Part shown: piece after piece, positions 1-5,026 of the stretch
Position numbering within the stretch: the stretch's first letter is position 1
Layout of the letters: the number at the start of each line of letters is the position of its first letter
NCBI GenBank assembly: GCA_937897085.1
Contig: CALCOR010000171.1
Location: 1 to 7,954, forward strand
Length of the DNA stretch: 7,954 nucleotides
Source of the DNA: an uncultured euryarchaeote
GTDB taxonomy: Archaea > Thermoplasmatota > Poseidoniia > Poseidoniales > Thalassarchaeaceae
Reading direction: 5' to 3'
The notes under the pieces: model-generated
What the model was told of the DNA's origin: nothing
What the model saw: only the letters and a program-made list of their open reading frames with translations
Databases searched by the model: none
Program-made: the position numbers and the translations under genes

Positions 1-237
1 ATTCCGGGAATGATGCAGCCTGGTGGACCGCCGCCGGGAATGATGCAGCCTGGTGGACCGCCGCCGGGAATGATGCAGCCGGGAATGATGCCACCGGGTG
101 GACCGCCACCAGGGATGATGCCGCCAGGGATGATGCCGCCAGGGATGATGCCTCCCGGAATGATGCCTCCGAGCGGACCCCAATCCGGTCCCGGTCAGCC
201 TGTAACACGGCCCAAGGATGAGGAGCCTCAGGAATGA
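1..237 (+). CDS. Pro/Gly/Met-repeat protein, C-terminal fragment (5' end outside window)
   Basis: The frame is open from the first base and ends at TGA 235-237, so only the last 78 residues are visible. About 56 of them are low-complexity repeats built on five-residue units such as PPGMM and QPGGP. A short polar, acidic tail follows (ending KDEEPQE). There is no membrane segment, catalytic motif or Cys. Repeats of this kind are usually flexible, disordered tails hung on a folded or membrane domain, which would lie upstream of the window. Function cannot be assigned. The stop overlaps the next start as ATGA (234-237), implying a shared transcript and coupled translation with the membrane protein that follows. 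The first ATG at position 10 lies inside the repeat and is not a credible start. The frame itself is well supported by the coupling and the coherent repeat. Confidence 0.75.
   Translation: MPGMMQPGGPPPGMMQPGGPPPGMMQPGMMPPGGPPPGMMPPGMMPPGMMPPGMMPPSGPQSGPGQPVTRPKDEEPQE
4..63 (+). repeat. Exact 30-bp tandem repeat, two copies
   Basis: Positions 4-33 and 34-63 are identical. A third copy starts at 64 but diverges after about 17 bases. The repeat encodes a ten-residue PGMMQPGGPP unit. Downstream, to about 170, the array continues as degenerate 15-bp units encoding PPGMM. Exact identity between adjacent copies points to recent slippage or unequal exchange, so copy number may vary between strains and reads may misassemble here. 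Confidence 0.85.
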
Positions 238-647
238 CGCAGCCGCCCGACTCCATGCACGACAGCGCTGAACTGGACCGACGGTTCCGCCAGCGCCACC
301 GAGCCTGGCGCATCATCGCGTTCATGCGCTGGGTGACTATGGTGCTCGGTCCAGCGGCGCTGTTTGTCGACCAACTCCTCGTTCCATTGTTGCTGAAGTA
401 TCAGGTTCCCGACGTGGTCACGTTCGAGGATCTGATGCAATGGCTCGTCCTCAGTGTGCTGCCGCTCGACCTGTGGATCGACATCGAACTGTTCCATACC
501 ATCTACTTCCATGTCACCAGAGTGTCGTGCGTGTTGTTCGTGGTGTTCGTGGTGTGGACCCACATGTGGAAGCAGAAGGCGGAGGCCGCCGCGGACGAAC
601 TGGTCCATGGACAGGCGCTGCCAACGGAGGAGATCGACCTTGAATGA
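234..647 (+). CDS. Small three-helix membrane protein, unknown function
   Basis: A 137-residue protein. It has an Arg-rich polar N-terminus (residues 1-30), then three hydrophobic stretches at about 33-54, 68-87 and 95-112, and a charged tail (113-137). The middle stretch carries several Asp/Glu (D79, D83, E85), so it may be amphipathic or hold polar residues in the membrane. By the positive-inside rule, the Arg-rich N-terminus (RRFRQRHR, 16-23) would be cytoplasmic. ATG 234 is preceded by GAGGAG at 220-225, eight bases away, and overlaps the previous stop (ATGA). The stop at 645-647 overlaps the next gene, which starts at TTG 640. I do not recognise the family. Position between the repeat protein and a small soluble protein suggests they are made together. 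It could be a subunit of a membrane assembly, but nothing visible shows which. Confidence 0.8.
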   Translation: MTQPPDSMHDSAELDRRFRQRHRAWRIIAFMRWVTMVLGPAALFVDQLLVPLLLKYQVPDVVTFEDLMQWLVLSVLPLDLWIDIELFHTIYFHVTRVSCVLFVVFVVWTHMWKQKAEAAADELVHGQALPTEEIDLE

Positions 648-927
648 GCAGCACGACGACCATCTGTTGGAACTGTGCAGCGGCAAGGCGGCCTGGCAGG
701 TAGTTCCCAGGGGCATCGAGGGGTGTGACCTCGACGAGGTGAGCGAGCGCATCGAAGCGGCAGGTTGGAACTGCACGATGAGGAATCGCCTGTGCCACAC
801 TTTCAGTGGCGAAGCGGACCTGACTCTCTTCCCATCAGGGAAACTGCTGGTGAAGAGCAAGGATGTCGAGTTGGCGCGGCGGCTGGCTAGAATTCATCTC
901 GACGAGTGGCTCGCACAAGCCGAGTGA
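640..927 (+). CDS. Small soluble protein with four Cys, possible TBP-like strand-strand-helix end (TTG start)
   Basis: A 95-residue protein starting at TTG 640-642, with GGAGGAG at 626-632 upstream and an 8-bp overlap with the previous gene. An ATG at 644 is in another frame and gives an implausible product. Residues 28-43 (EGCDLDEVSERIEAAG) look helical. Residues 58-69 (GEADLTLFPSGK) and LLVKS (69-73) look like a beta hairpin, and residues 75-91 form a second helix. That hairpin-plus-helix pattern, with a hydrophobic-F-P-S-G-K-hydrophobic-V core, resembles the repeat unit of the TATA-binding-protein fold, seen also in other small archaeal nucleic-acid-binding proteins. This is inference from pattern only. 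Cys are at 13, 29, 45 and 52 but are not arranged as a CxxC zinc knuckle. Codon use is like its neighbours. Real gene: fairly sure. Function: unknown. Confidence 0.75.
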   Translation: MNEQHDDHLLELCSGKAAWQVVPRGIEGCDLDEVSERIEAAGWNCTMRNRLCHTFSGEADLTLFPSGKLLVKSKDVELARRLARIHLDEWLAQAE

Positions 928-1012
928 ATCTAGAGAGCGGGCTTCGGCTCCCTGCACTGTGACCAGAGCGCGTGGGTGGCCTTCAAGAGGAGAGACCACG
1001 ACGGCGAGGCAT

Positions 1013-1630
1013 ATGGTGCGGAGCGAGATGATTCCGAGTGCACTCTTGGACAGGGTGACGCGAGGAGAGGCTGTCGTCTATCCTACCAGCACGCAACCAG
1101 CGCTCGGATGCGCGCCAGAGGGGGGGGCGCTCGATCGGCTGTTCGAACTCAAGAAACGCCGACCCGACGCACGTGTGTCGCTAGCGGTCACCGACCTCGA
1201 CCAAGCGAAGGAACTGGTGCATGTTCAGGAAGGGGCGAGAGCATTGCTGGAATCATTCCCTGCAGGCAGCCTTACGCTGGTGCTTCCCGCCCACCACACC
1301 CTCGATGAGCGGCTCGGAGGTGACTCGGTCGCCGTGCGTGTAGTCGCACACCCAGTGGCTCATGCCCTGCTCAGCGAGACCGGACCGCTCACCGCCACCA
1401 GCGCCAACATCAGCGGCACGCCACCGCATGCCGACTGTGGTGACGCCGCCTCCGCTCTGGGTTTACCTCCCGAGGCGGCGCTCTCGGGCTACTGTCCGGG
1501 CAGCACCCCCAGCACCTTCATACGCCTCGATGACTCCGCTCCACTGACACATGCTGAACAGTTGGAGGTTCTCAGAGAAGGTGTCATACCGACCGCGGAG
1601 GTGATGTCATGGTCGACGAGTCGGACTTGA
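1013..1630 (+). CDS. tsaC/sua5-like: Sua5/YciO/YrdC-family threonylcarbamoyl-AMP synthase (short, TsaC-type)
   Basis: A 205-residue protein made of a single YrdC domain. This family makes threonylcarbamoyl-AMP from Thr, bicarbonate and ATP; the Kae1 complex then transfers the group to A37 of ANN-reading tRNAs (t6A). Visible motifs: VVYPTST near 21-27 followed by LGC (31-33); the basic KKRR (47-50); SLTLVL (86-91); VAVRV (106-110); the signature TSANISG (129-135); PSTFI (166-170); and LREGVI near the end (187-192). Sua5 proteins with the extra C-terminal domain are about 340 residues; this one lacks it. It departs from consensus: PTST-QPALG replaces the usual PT-T-YGLG, and AGSLT replaces PGPLT, so a divergent or YciO-like substrate is possible. 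The start is ATG 1013 (GAGG at 1006-1009, three bases away); ATG 1028 with GGAG is an alternative. The 3' end overlaps the next gene by 22 bp. Confidence 0.85.
   Translation: MVRSEMIPSALLDRVTRGEAVVYPTSTQPALGCAPEGGALDRLFELKKRRPDARVSLAVTDLDQAKELVHVQEGARALLESFPAGSLTLVLPAHHTLDERLGGDSVAVRVVAHPVAHALLSETGPLTATSANISGTPPHADCGDAASALGLPPEAALSGYCPGSTPSTFIRLDDSAPLTHAEQLEVLREGVIPTAEVMSWSTSRT
1597..1605 (+). promoter_or_regulatory. Strong ribosome binding site for map inside the Sua5-family gene
   Basis: GGAGGTGAT at 1597-1605 is a full match to the usual anti-Shine-Dalgarno complement. The GGAGG core sits seven bases before ATG 1609. It lies within the coding sequence of the upstream gene, decides the map start, and allows map to be translated at a high rate independently of the upstream reading frame. 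Confidence 0.8.
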
Positions 1631-2622
1631 AACTCTGGAGGGACGCCGGGCACGTCGCCCGCAGAACGCTGGAAGCGATTCGTGACGAGATTACACCGGG
1701 TGCCACCTGGCACAGCGTGATCGAATCCGCCGAGCGCTACATCAGCCGCCATGGAGGGAAACCAGCATTCCCGTGTACCCTCGCCGTCAACGATATTGCC
1801 GCCCACTACACCACCGACCACAGTCTGACCCCACTGGAGGGATGGGAGGGTGAGATGACATTCCAGAAGGGGGACCTCGTCAAGTTGGACATAGGAGTGC
1901 ACATCCACGGCGCCATCGGCGACAACGCGCTCACAATCGAGGTGGGAAACGGTGGCAAGCATACCGAGCAGATCCGCGCTGCCAAGGAAGCACGCGATGC
2001 AGCCATCGAGAAGATGACTCCTGGAACACCATGGCACGAGGTGGGCGCGGCAGCACAGCAGGCGTCGAAGGATGCCGGGTTCGAGCCGATCGTCAACCTG
2101 TGCGGACACGAGTTGAAGATGTGGGATCTGCATGCCGGTACATCGGTACCGTCGTACGCCTGCGGTCCGGACCACCCACAGTTCAAGGGAACCGTTCAGG
2201 AAGGAAGCATATTCGCCGTCGAGCCATTCAACACGACTGGCAGTTCGGGAATGGTGGAGAACATCCCACCACGCGATTCGAGCAACATCTGGAGGGTGAC
2301 CGGTGACATCTCAATCAAGAAAGCCCTCGCCAAAGGGAAGCTGAAACCCCTAGGTGCGACAATCGCACGCTACATCGAGGACAGATACCACACCCTTCCA
2401 TTCGCCGAGCGCTGGGCCTTCCCCCTGCTCGAGAAGCCGTTCCCCACCGAAGGCGAGGAGAGCCGCCAAAGCAAGTGGGACGCGTTGGTCAAGAAACTCA
2501 TGAGCATCCGTTTCCTGGAAACCTATCACGCGCTGAGATGCGCGGACGGGGGGATGATCGGACAGTACGAACACACTGTCTGGATATCCCCAAGCGGCCC
2601 TGAGGTGCTCACCGTCGAGTGA
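1609..2622 (+). CDS. map: Methionine aminopeptidase, type II (archaeal/eukaryotic type)
   Basis: A 337-residue pita-bread metalloprotease that removes the initiator Met from new proteins in the cytoplasm. The five metal ligands are all present: D94 (KLDIG), D105 (AIGDN), H167 (LCGHE), E205 (AVEPF) and E321 (QYEHT). The substrate-contacting His is H66 in AAHYTTD, and a second active-site His is likely H175 (WDLHAG). Residues about 240-310, between the Glu ligands, contain the helical/winged insert that defines type II enzymes and separates them from bacterial type I. It is longer than the usual archaeal form of about 295 residues. Part of the excess is an insertion at about 71-85 between the H66 motif and the first Asp ligand, where archaeal relatives are shorter. 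It starts at ATG 1609 behind a very strong SD and overlaps the Sua5-family gene by 22 bp, so it is the last gene of the run. Confidence 0.97.
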   Translation: MVDESDLKLWRDAGHVARRTLEAIRDEITPGATWHSVIESAERYISRHGGKPAFPCTLAVNDIAAHYTTDHSLTPLEGWEGEMTFQKGDLVKLDIGVHIHGAIGDNALTIEVGNGGKHTEQIRAAKEARDAAIEKMTPGTPWHEVGAAAQQASKDAGFEPIVNLCGHELKMWDLHAGTSVPSYACGPDHPQFKGTVQEGSIFAVEPFNTTGSSGMVENIPPRDSSNIWRVTGDISIKKALAKGKLKPLGATIARYIEDRYHTLPFAERWAFPLLEKPFPTEGEESRQSKWDALVKKLMSIRFLETYHALRCADGGMIGQYEHTVWISPSGPEVLTVE

Positions 2623-2682
2623 GAAACAGTCAGTAGTGAGGGGAAATCCTCCGAAATCAGGAAAGTGTCGGATGGTTAAACT

Positions 2683-2703
2683 ACGTTTTTCGCTTGAAAA
2701 CGT
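2683..2703. terminator. Palindrome with T5 tract, probable transcription end after map
   Basis: Arms ACGTTTT (2683-2689) and AAAACGT (2697-2703) are perfect inverted repeats around a seven-base loop. A T5 run lies at 2686-2690 on the plus strand. Archaeal termination depends mainly on oligo-T tracts, so this could end the map transcript 60-70 bases after its stop. On the other strand it directly follows the stop of the candidate small gene. It could equally be an operator. The stem is AT-rich and weak. Confidence 0.4.
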
Positions 2704-2922
2704 TTATGCGCTGCCAAATAGTGCACAATATCGAACAGGGCTGTTGAGTAGTTCTTCGTCGAGTGTGCATCCCATCCCCTCTACGCTGGCTCTCTCACCC
2801 TGTTCACCTCGACCGCGGTCAGCCGACAGGCTGGAAACCCACTCGAATTCCTTCTTCATCTCACCCAGCGAACGACGATAGTACCATCGCCACGCGTCGG
2901 ATCTTGTTCTGTGAGCAGCCAT
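2704..2922 (-). CDS. Candidate small gene, 72 residues, unknown function (doubtful)
   Basis: Minus-strand frame from ATG 2922 to TAA 2704. The first 35 residues are rich in aromatic and basic residues (for example SDAWRWYYRRSLGEMKKEF, 8-26) and look protein-like. The second half is less convincing. Support for expression: on the minus strand a TATA-like CTATATTA is centred about 27 bases before the ATG, the distance expected for a leaderless archaeal mRNA, and a palindrome sits right after the stop. GGAGAG touches the ATG directly, too close to be a normal SD. Against: short length, mixed third-position use, no recognised family. It may also be a decayed fragment of a longer gene. Confidence 0.3.
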   Translation of the reverse strand: MAAHRTRSDAWRWYYRRSLGEMKKEFEWVSSLSADRGRGEQGERASVEGMGCTLDEELLNSPVRYCALFGSA

Positions 2923-2943
2923 CTCTCCAGTAATGATTAATTG

Positions 2944-2955
2944 AATAATATAGAG
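2944..2955 (-). promoter_or_regulatory. TATA-like box for the minus-strand small gene
   Basis: On the minus strand this reads CTCTATATTATT, the most TATA-like stretch in the spacer, centred about 27 bases upstream of ATG 2922. That places the start of transcription at or next to the ATG. It lies between the inverted arms 2934-2939 and 2956-2961, which could bind a regulator. AT-rich DNA makes chance matches easy, so this is a moderate to weak call. Confidence 0.35.
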
Positions 2956-3096
2956 TAATCAATAACAGCATACAAATGGAACGCACCAACGCCGTTCAAG
3001 TAGTGTGAGGAGAGTTGCTCGGAAATTATCAATCGTATGTTCACATTAGCGCAGTGTAACGGTTAGAAGCGTTAGTTTTTGATTCAGTCCGGTGGC

Positions 3097-3108
3097 AATC
3101 TTAATACC
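3097..3108 (+). promoter_or_regulatory. Probable TATA box of the pilin gene
   Basis: AATCTTAATACC at 3097-3108 is centred near 3103. It would place transcription start near 3128-3130 and give a leader of about 30 bases containing the SD. It is enclosed by inverted arms GTGGC (3092-3096) and GCCAC (3113-3117), a possible operator overlapping the promoter. The TATA match is imperfect. Confidence 0.4.
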
Positions 3109-3130
3109 AATCGCCACGCTAGCGAATGAA

Positions 3131-3150
3131 GCCCCTCTGGGGTAGTGAGG
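3131..3150 (+). promoter_or_regulatory. Pilin leader: small hairpin and ribosome binding site
   Basis: CCCC (3132-3135) and GGGG (3139-3142) can pair around a three-base loop. GTGAGG at 3145-3150 then sits seven bases before ATG 3158. The spacing selects this ATG rather than the second one at 3170, which is 19 bases away. The hairpin leaves the SD free, so it may stabilise the 5' end rather than block translation. Confidence 0.5.
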
Positions 3151-3157
3151 ACTAAAA

Positions 3158-3181
3158 ATGAAGAATGAAATGAAGAATGAG
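3158..3181 (+). repeat. 12-bp tandem duplication at the pilin start
   Basis: 3158-3169 and 3170-3181 differ by one base (the last) and each encode MKNE, giving the protein two successive possible start Met residues. A duplicated start can arise by slippage. Only the first has a properly spaced SD. The extra copy lengthens the signal peptide's polar part from six to ten residues. Confidence 0.8.
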
Positions 3182-3649
3182 CAGGCAGTGAGCCCGGTCA
3201 TCGCAACCATCCTGATGGTAGCGATCACCGTGGTGCTCGCAGGTGTACTGTACGTCTGGGCCAACAACCTGGCCGCTGAGGGAACTGATACCACAGCACA
3301 GACGCTGAACACCTACGACGCCGATGATGCAAACGCTGACGCGACAACTGGAACCTCGGATATCTTGATCCGACTCCAGATGACTGGAAAGGACACCCTA
3401 AGCTGGACCTTTACGAAGATCCAGCTGTCAGTGGGTGACACAGTGCACAAGTGCACCGTAGGCGGCGGGGACGCATGTACGATCTCGCAGCAAGGCGGTG
3501 ACAACGGCAACGCTTGGGAACCCGGGGAGTTCGTCTTCCTGAGTGAGAGCGGCACTGACATCTGTGGCGACGTTGGATGCAGCGTCGGTATCTCGGTGAC
3601 CTACAACGGTAACACCGTGGCCGGCGACGGATCCGCCATCGTCGACTGA
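3158..3649 (+). CDS. Archaeal type IV pilin-like protein with class III signal peptide
   Basis: A 163-residue secreted filament subunit. The N-terminus is polar (1-10, ending EQA) and is followed by VSPVIATILMVAITVV from residue 11, the hallmark of archaeal pilin N-terminal domains. A prepilin peptidase would cut after A10, leaving the hydrophobic helix (11-38) to pack the filament core. The head (39-163) is rich in Asp, Gly, Thr and Ser and is acidic, with beta-strand-like stretches. Four Cys (99, 107, 136, 141) form two close pairs, likely disulfides outside the cell. The position before the cut lacks the usual Lys/Arg, but the rest matches well. No N-X-S/T sequon is present. The gene stands alone with its own promoter, SD and terminator, and no pilus ATPase or platform gene is in view. 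Whether it builds an adhesion pilus, an archaellum-like or another filament cannot be told from this sequence. Confidence 0.92.
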   Translation: MKNEMKNEQAVSPVIATILMVAITVVLAGVLYVWANNLAAEGTDTTAQTLNTYDADDANADATTGTSDILIRLQMTGKDTLSWTFTKIQLSVGDTVHKCTVGGGDACTISQQGGDNGNAWEPGEFVFLSESGTDICGDVGCSVGISVTYNGNTVAGDGSAIVD

Positions 3650-3696
3650 GCAGATATCTGCCTGAACATCGACACAACACAAGACAAGCAAACTGT

Positions 3697-3742
3697 GCCT
3701 CTCAGGGGCGTCCTTCGGGACGCCCCTGGGGGGCCTTTTTTT
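3697..3742 (+). terminator. Strong intrinsic terminator of the pilin gene (hairpin + T7)
   Basis: Bases 3697-3713 pair with 3718-3734. Eleven perfect pairs (3703-3713 with 3718-3728) close a UUCG tetraloop, and six more pairs, two of them G-U, extend the base. One C then precedes T7 at 3736-3742. It lies 47 bases after the pilin stop and 22 bases before the end of the convergent glycosyltransferase gene. It has the full form of a bacterial rho-independent terminator. On the other strand no solid T run follows, only a pyrimidine-rich stretch, so the polarity favours the pilin. Confidence 0.9.
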
Positions 3743-3763
3743 CGTTTCAGGCTGGCAGCAGAT

Positions 3764-5026
3764 TCAGTCTGACCTCTGATCGAACCTGCTGATGGACTCA
3801 CGCACCTCTTGCACAGGCTGCCAGATGTGCGAGGGTGTGCCAGAGAGGATGCGCAGGTGCACCCAGAACAGAACCCACATGGCATGAATGAACGAGAGCA
3901 CGGGAGCATGGATGGTCCTCCACCTGTTCGGCTGAATTCCGTCGACGAGCCAACTGATGGCGAACAGTGCCAGAAATCCGAGATCGAGCGCCAGCAGGAG
4001 GTAGTCCAGCCCATCCGGTGGAGCGGATGCGTAGAGCGGGGCGCACATCAGGGCGACTCCACAGGCGAGAGCGGCGAACACGAAGAACGGCATCTTGACG
4101 TGGCTGAAGAACAGCGAGCGCATGATGCGCGGCATCGACCCCATGTCCCGCGAGAACATCAGACCATTGTTACGCCAGAGGTGTCGCACGAGACCTTGGG
4201 CTCGCCGCATCCTCTGCTGATGTATGCCATTCAGCGAGGTTGGGGTCGCTTCGAAGAAGCGTAACTCGGAGTCATGGATCGCCCTCAATCCCTGCTTGCG
4301 AACTTCGATTGCGAGTTGTGAGTCGTCGGCGTTCGCTCCTTCGAGCACTCCCGCTGTTATCGCACTGCGCCTGTATGCGGCGAGAGAGCCTTCGAATATT
4401 GGAGTGGAATCGCATCGGCTCTCCGCCTCGCGCGAGCGGTTGTAGAACGTGCGATAGGCATCCGAACCCGTATGCAGCTCGCCATCTGGACCGAGTGGGT
4501 TCTGCCGACCGCAGACCGCCCCGATGTCAGGATTGCGAAACCAGCGACCAACCCTGTCCAGGGCGCCTTTCACCAGACGGGAGTCGGCGTCGGAGAGCAG
4601 GATGACCTCTGAATCGGTGGATGCTTCGGACAGTCCCAGATTGACCCCTGACGACTTACCGGTCATGCCACCAGTGGAGAGGCAACGAATGATTGGCCCC
4701 AGATCATCGTCCTTCTTCTTCCAATCCTCGACGAGCGTCAGCGTTCGGTCGGTCGAGCCAGTGTCGACGACGAGTACCTCAAGTTGGTCACGTGGGTAAT
4801 CTTGTTTGGAGAGGTCGGCCAACTTGCCCTCGATGACCTCGGCTTCGTCAAGCACACAGACGATGATGGTCATCTGCGGGAGTTCGCTTGCGCTCGCGGG
4901 TGGACAACTGGGCATAGGGTAGCGCGCGAGCCAACTTCGGTTGCGCCAGTCCTGTACCAAGAATGGGATGCATGCGAGCGCGCCGAACAAGATCTGCCCC
5001 CAAGCGAACCACTCTGTCGGGCTCAC
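3764..5026 (-). CDS. Membrane glycosyltransferase, family 2 (GT-A fold)
   Basis: A 420-residue inverting sugar transferase that likely works at the cytoplasmic face of the membrane. An N-terminal helix (about 8-24) is followed by the GT-A domain: TIIVCVLDEAEVI (53-65), VVDTGSTDRT (86-95), the metal-binding DAD (146-148), FEGSLAAYRRSAI (211-223), ADDSQLAIEVRKQG (232-245) with the probable catalytic acidic residues, and QQRMRRAQG (270-278), which matches the Q-x-x-R-W/R region of processive GT2 enzymes. Three more hydrophobic stretches lie at about 312-332, 342-361 and 376-392. Start: GTG 5026-5024, overlapping the upstream TGA as GTGA, with a GGGGGTGG stretch just before. The frame stays open to 5137, but that part only repeats the upstream gene in another frame. 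It resembles enzymes that extend glycans or load sugar onto lipid carriers. Donor and acceptor are not visible. Confidence 0.92.
   Translation of the reverse strand: MSPTEWFAWGQILFGALACIPFLVQDWRNRSWLARYPMPSCPPASASELPQMTIIVCVLDEAEVIEGKLADLSKQDYPRDQLEVLVVDTGSTDRTLTLVEDWKKKDDDLGPIIRCLSTGGMTGKSSGVNLGLSEASTDSEVILLSDADSRLVKGALDRVGRWFRNPDIGAVCGRQNPLGPDGELHTGSDAYRTFYNRSREAESRCDSTPIFEGSLAAYRRSAITAGVLEGANADDSQLAIEVRKQGLRAIHDSELRFFEATPTSLNGIHQQRMRRAQGLVRHLWRNNGLMFSRDMGSMPRIMRSLFFSHVKMPFFVFAALACGVALMCAPLYASAPPDGLDYLLLALDLGFLALFAISWLVDGIQPNRWRTIHAPVLSFIHAMWVLFWVHLRILSGTPSHIWQPVQEVRESISRFDQRSD

Larger units (their letters stand above)
2623..3157. other. 535-bp AT-rich intergenic region between map and the pilin gene
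   Basis: No convincing plus-strand gene. An open frame at 2636-2881 reads as Ser/Pro-rich low-information sequence and starts without a proper SD. The region holds a palindrome with an oligo-T tract (2683-2703), a candidate minus-strand small gene (2704-2922), a strongly AT-rich patch (about 2930-2972) with inverted arms TGATTA 2934-2939 and TAATCA 2956-2961, and the pilin promoter and leader (about 3092-3157). Base composition drops sharply compared with both flanking genes, as expected for regulatory DNA in this GC-rich genome. About 2973-3090 shows nothing I can name. Confidence 0.7.

Noticed and set aside
4..170. The 5' repeats as a CRISPR array.
   Set aside because: The copies are adjacent without spacers and encode an in-frame repeat protein.
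228..860. Minus-strand open frame of 210 codons opposite the small membrane protein and the 95-aa protein.
   Set aside because: Antisense shadow; both plus-strand genes have SDs, coupled starts and coherent proteins.
863..1012. N-terminal extension of the Sua5-family gene to ATG 863.
   Set aside because: It would overlap the preceding gene by 65 bp and add a Ser/Arg-rich stretch that the family does not have; starts at 1013 or 1028 fit the domain.
927..1012. Weak hairpin GAGC/GCTC (935-938 with 947-950) as a terminator between the 95-aa protein and the Sua5-family gene.
   Set aside because: Only four pairs and no T run follows; the genes appear to be co-transcribed.
2636..2881. Plus-strand open frame of 81 codons in the map-pilin spacer.
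   Set aside because: Ser/Pro-rich low-information product, no proper SD, and the opposite strand has the better promoter evidence.
3158..3649. N-glycosylation of the pilin by the neighbouring glycan locus.
   Set aside because: Every Asn in the protein was checked and none is in an N-X-S/T context. O-linked modification of the Thr/Ser-rich head remains open but has no direct support.
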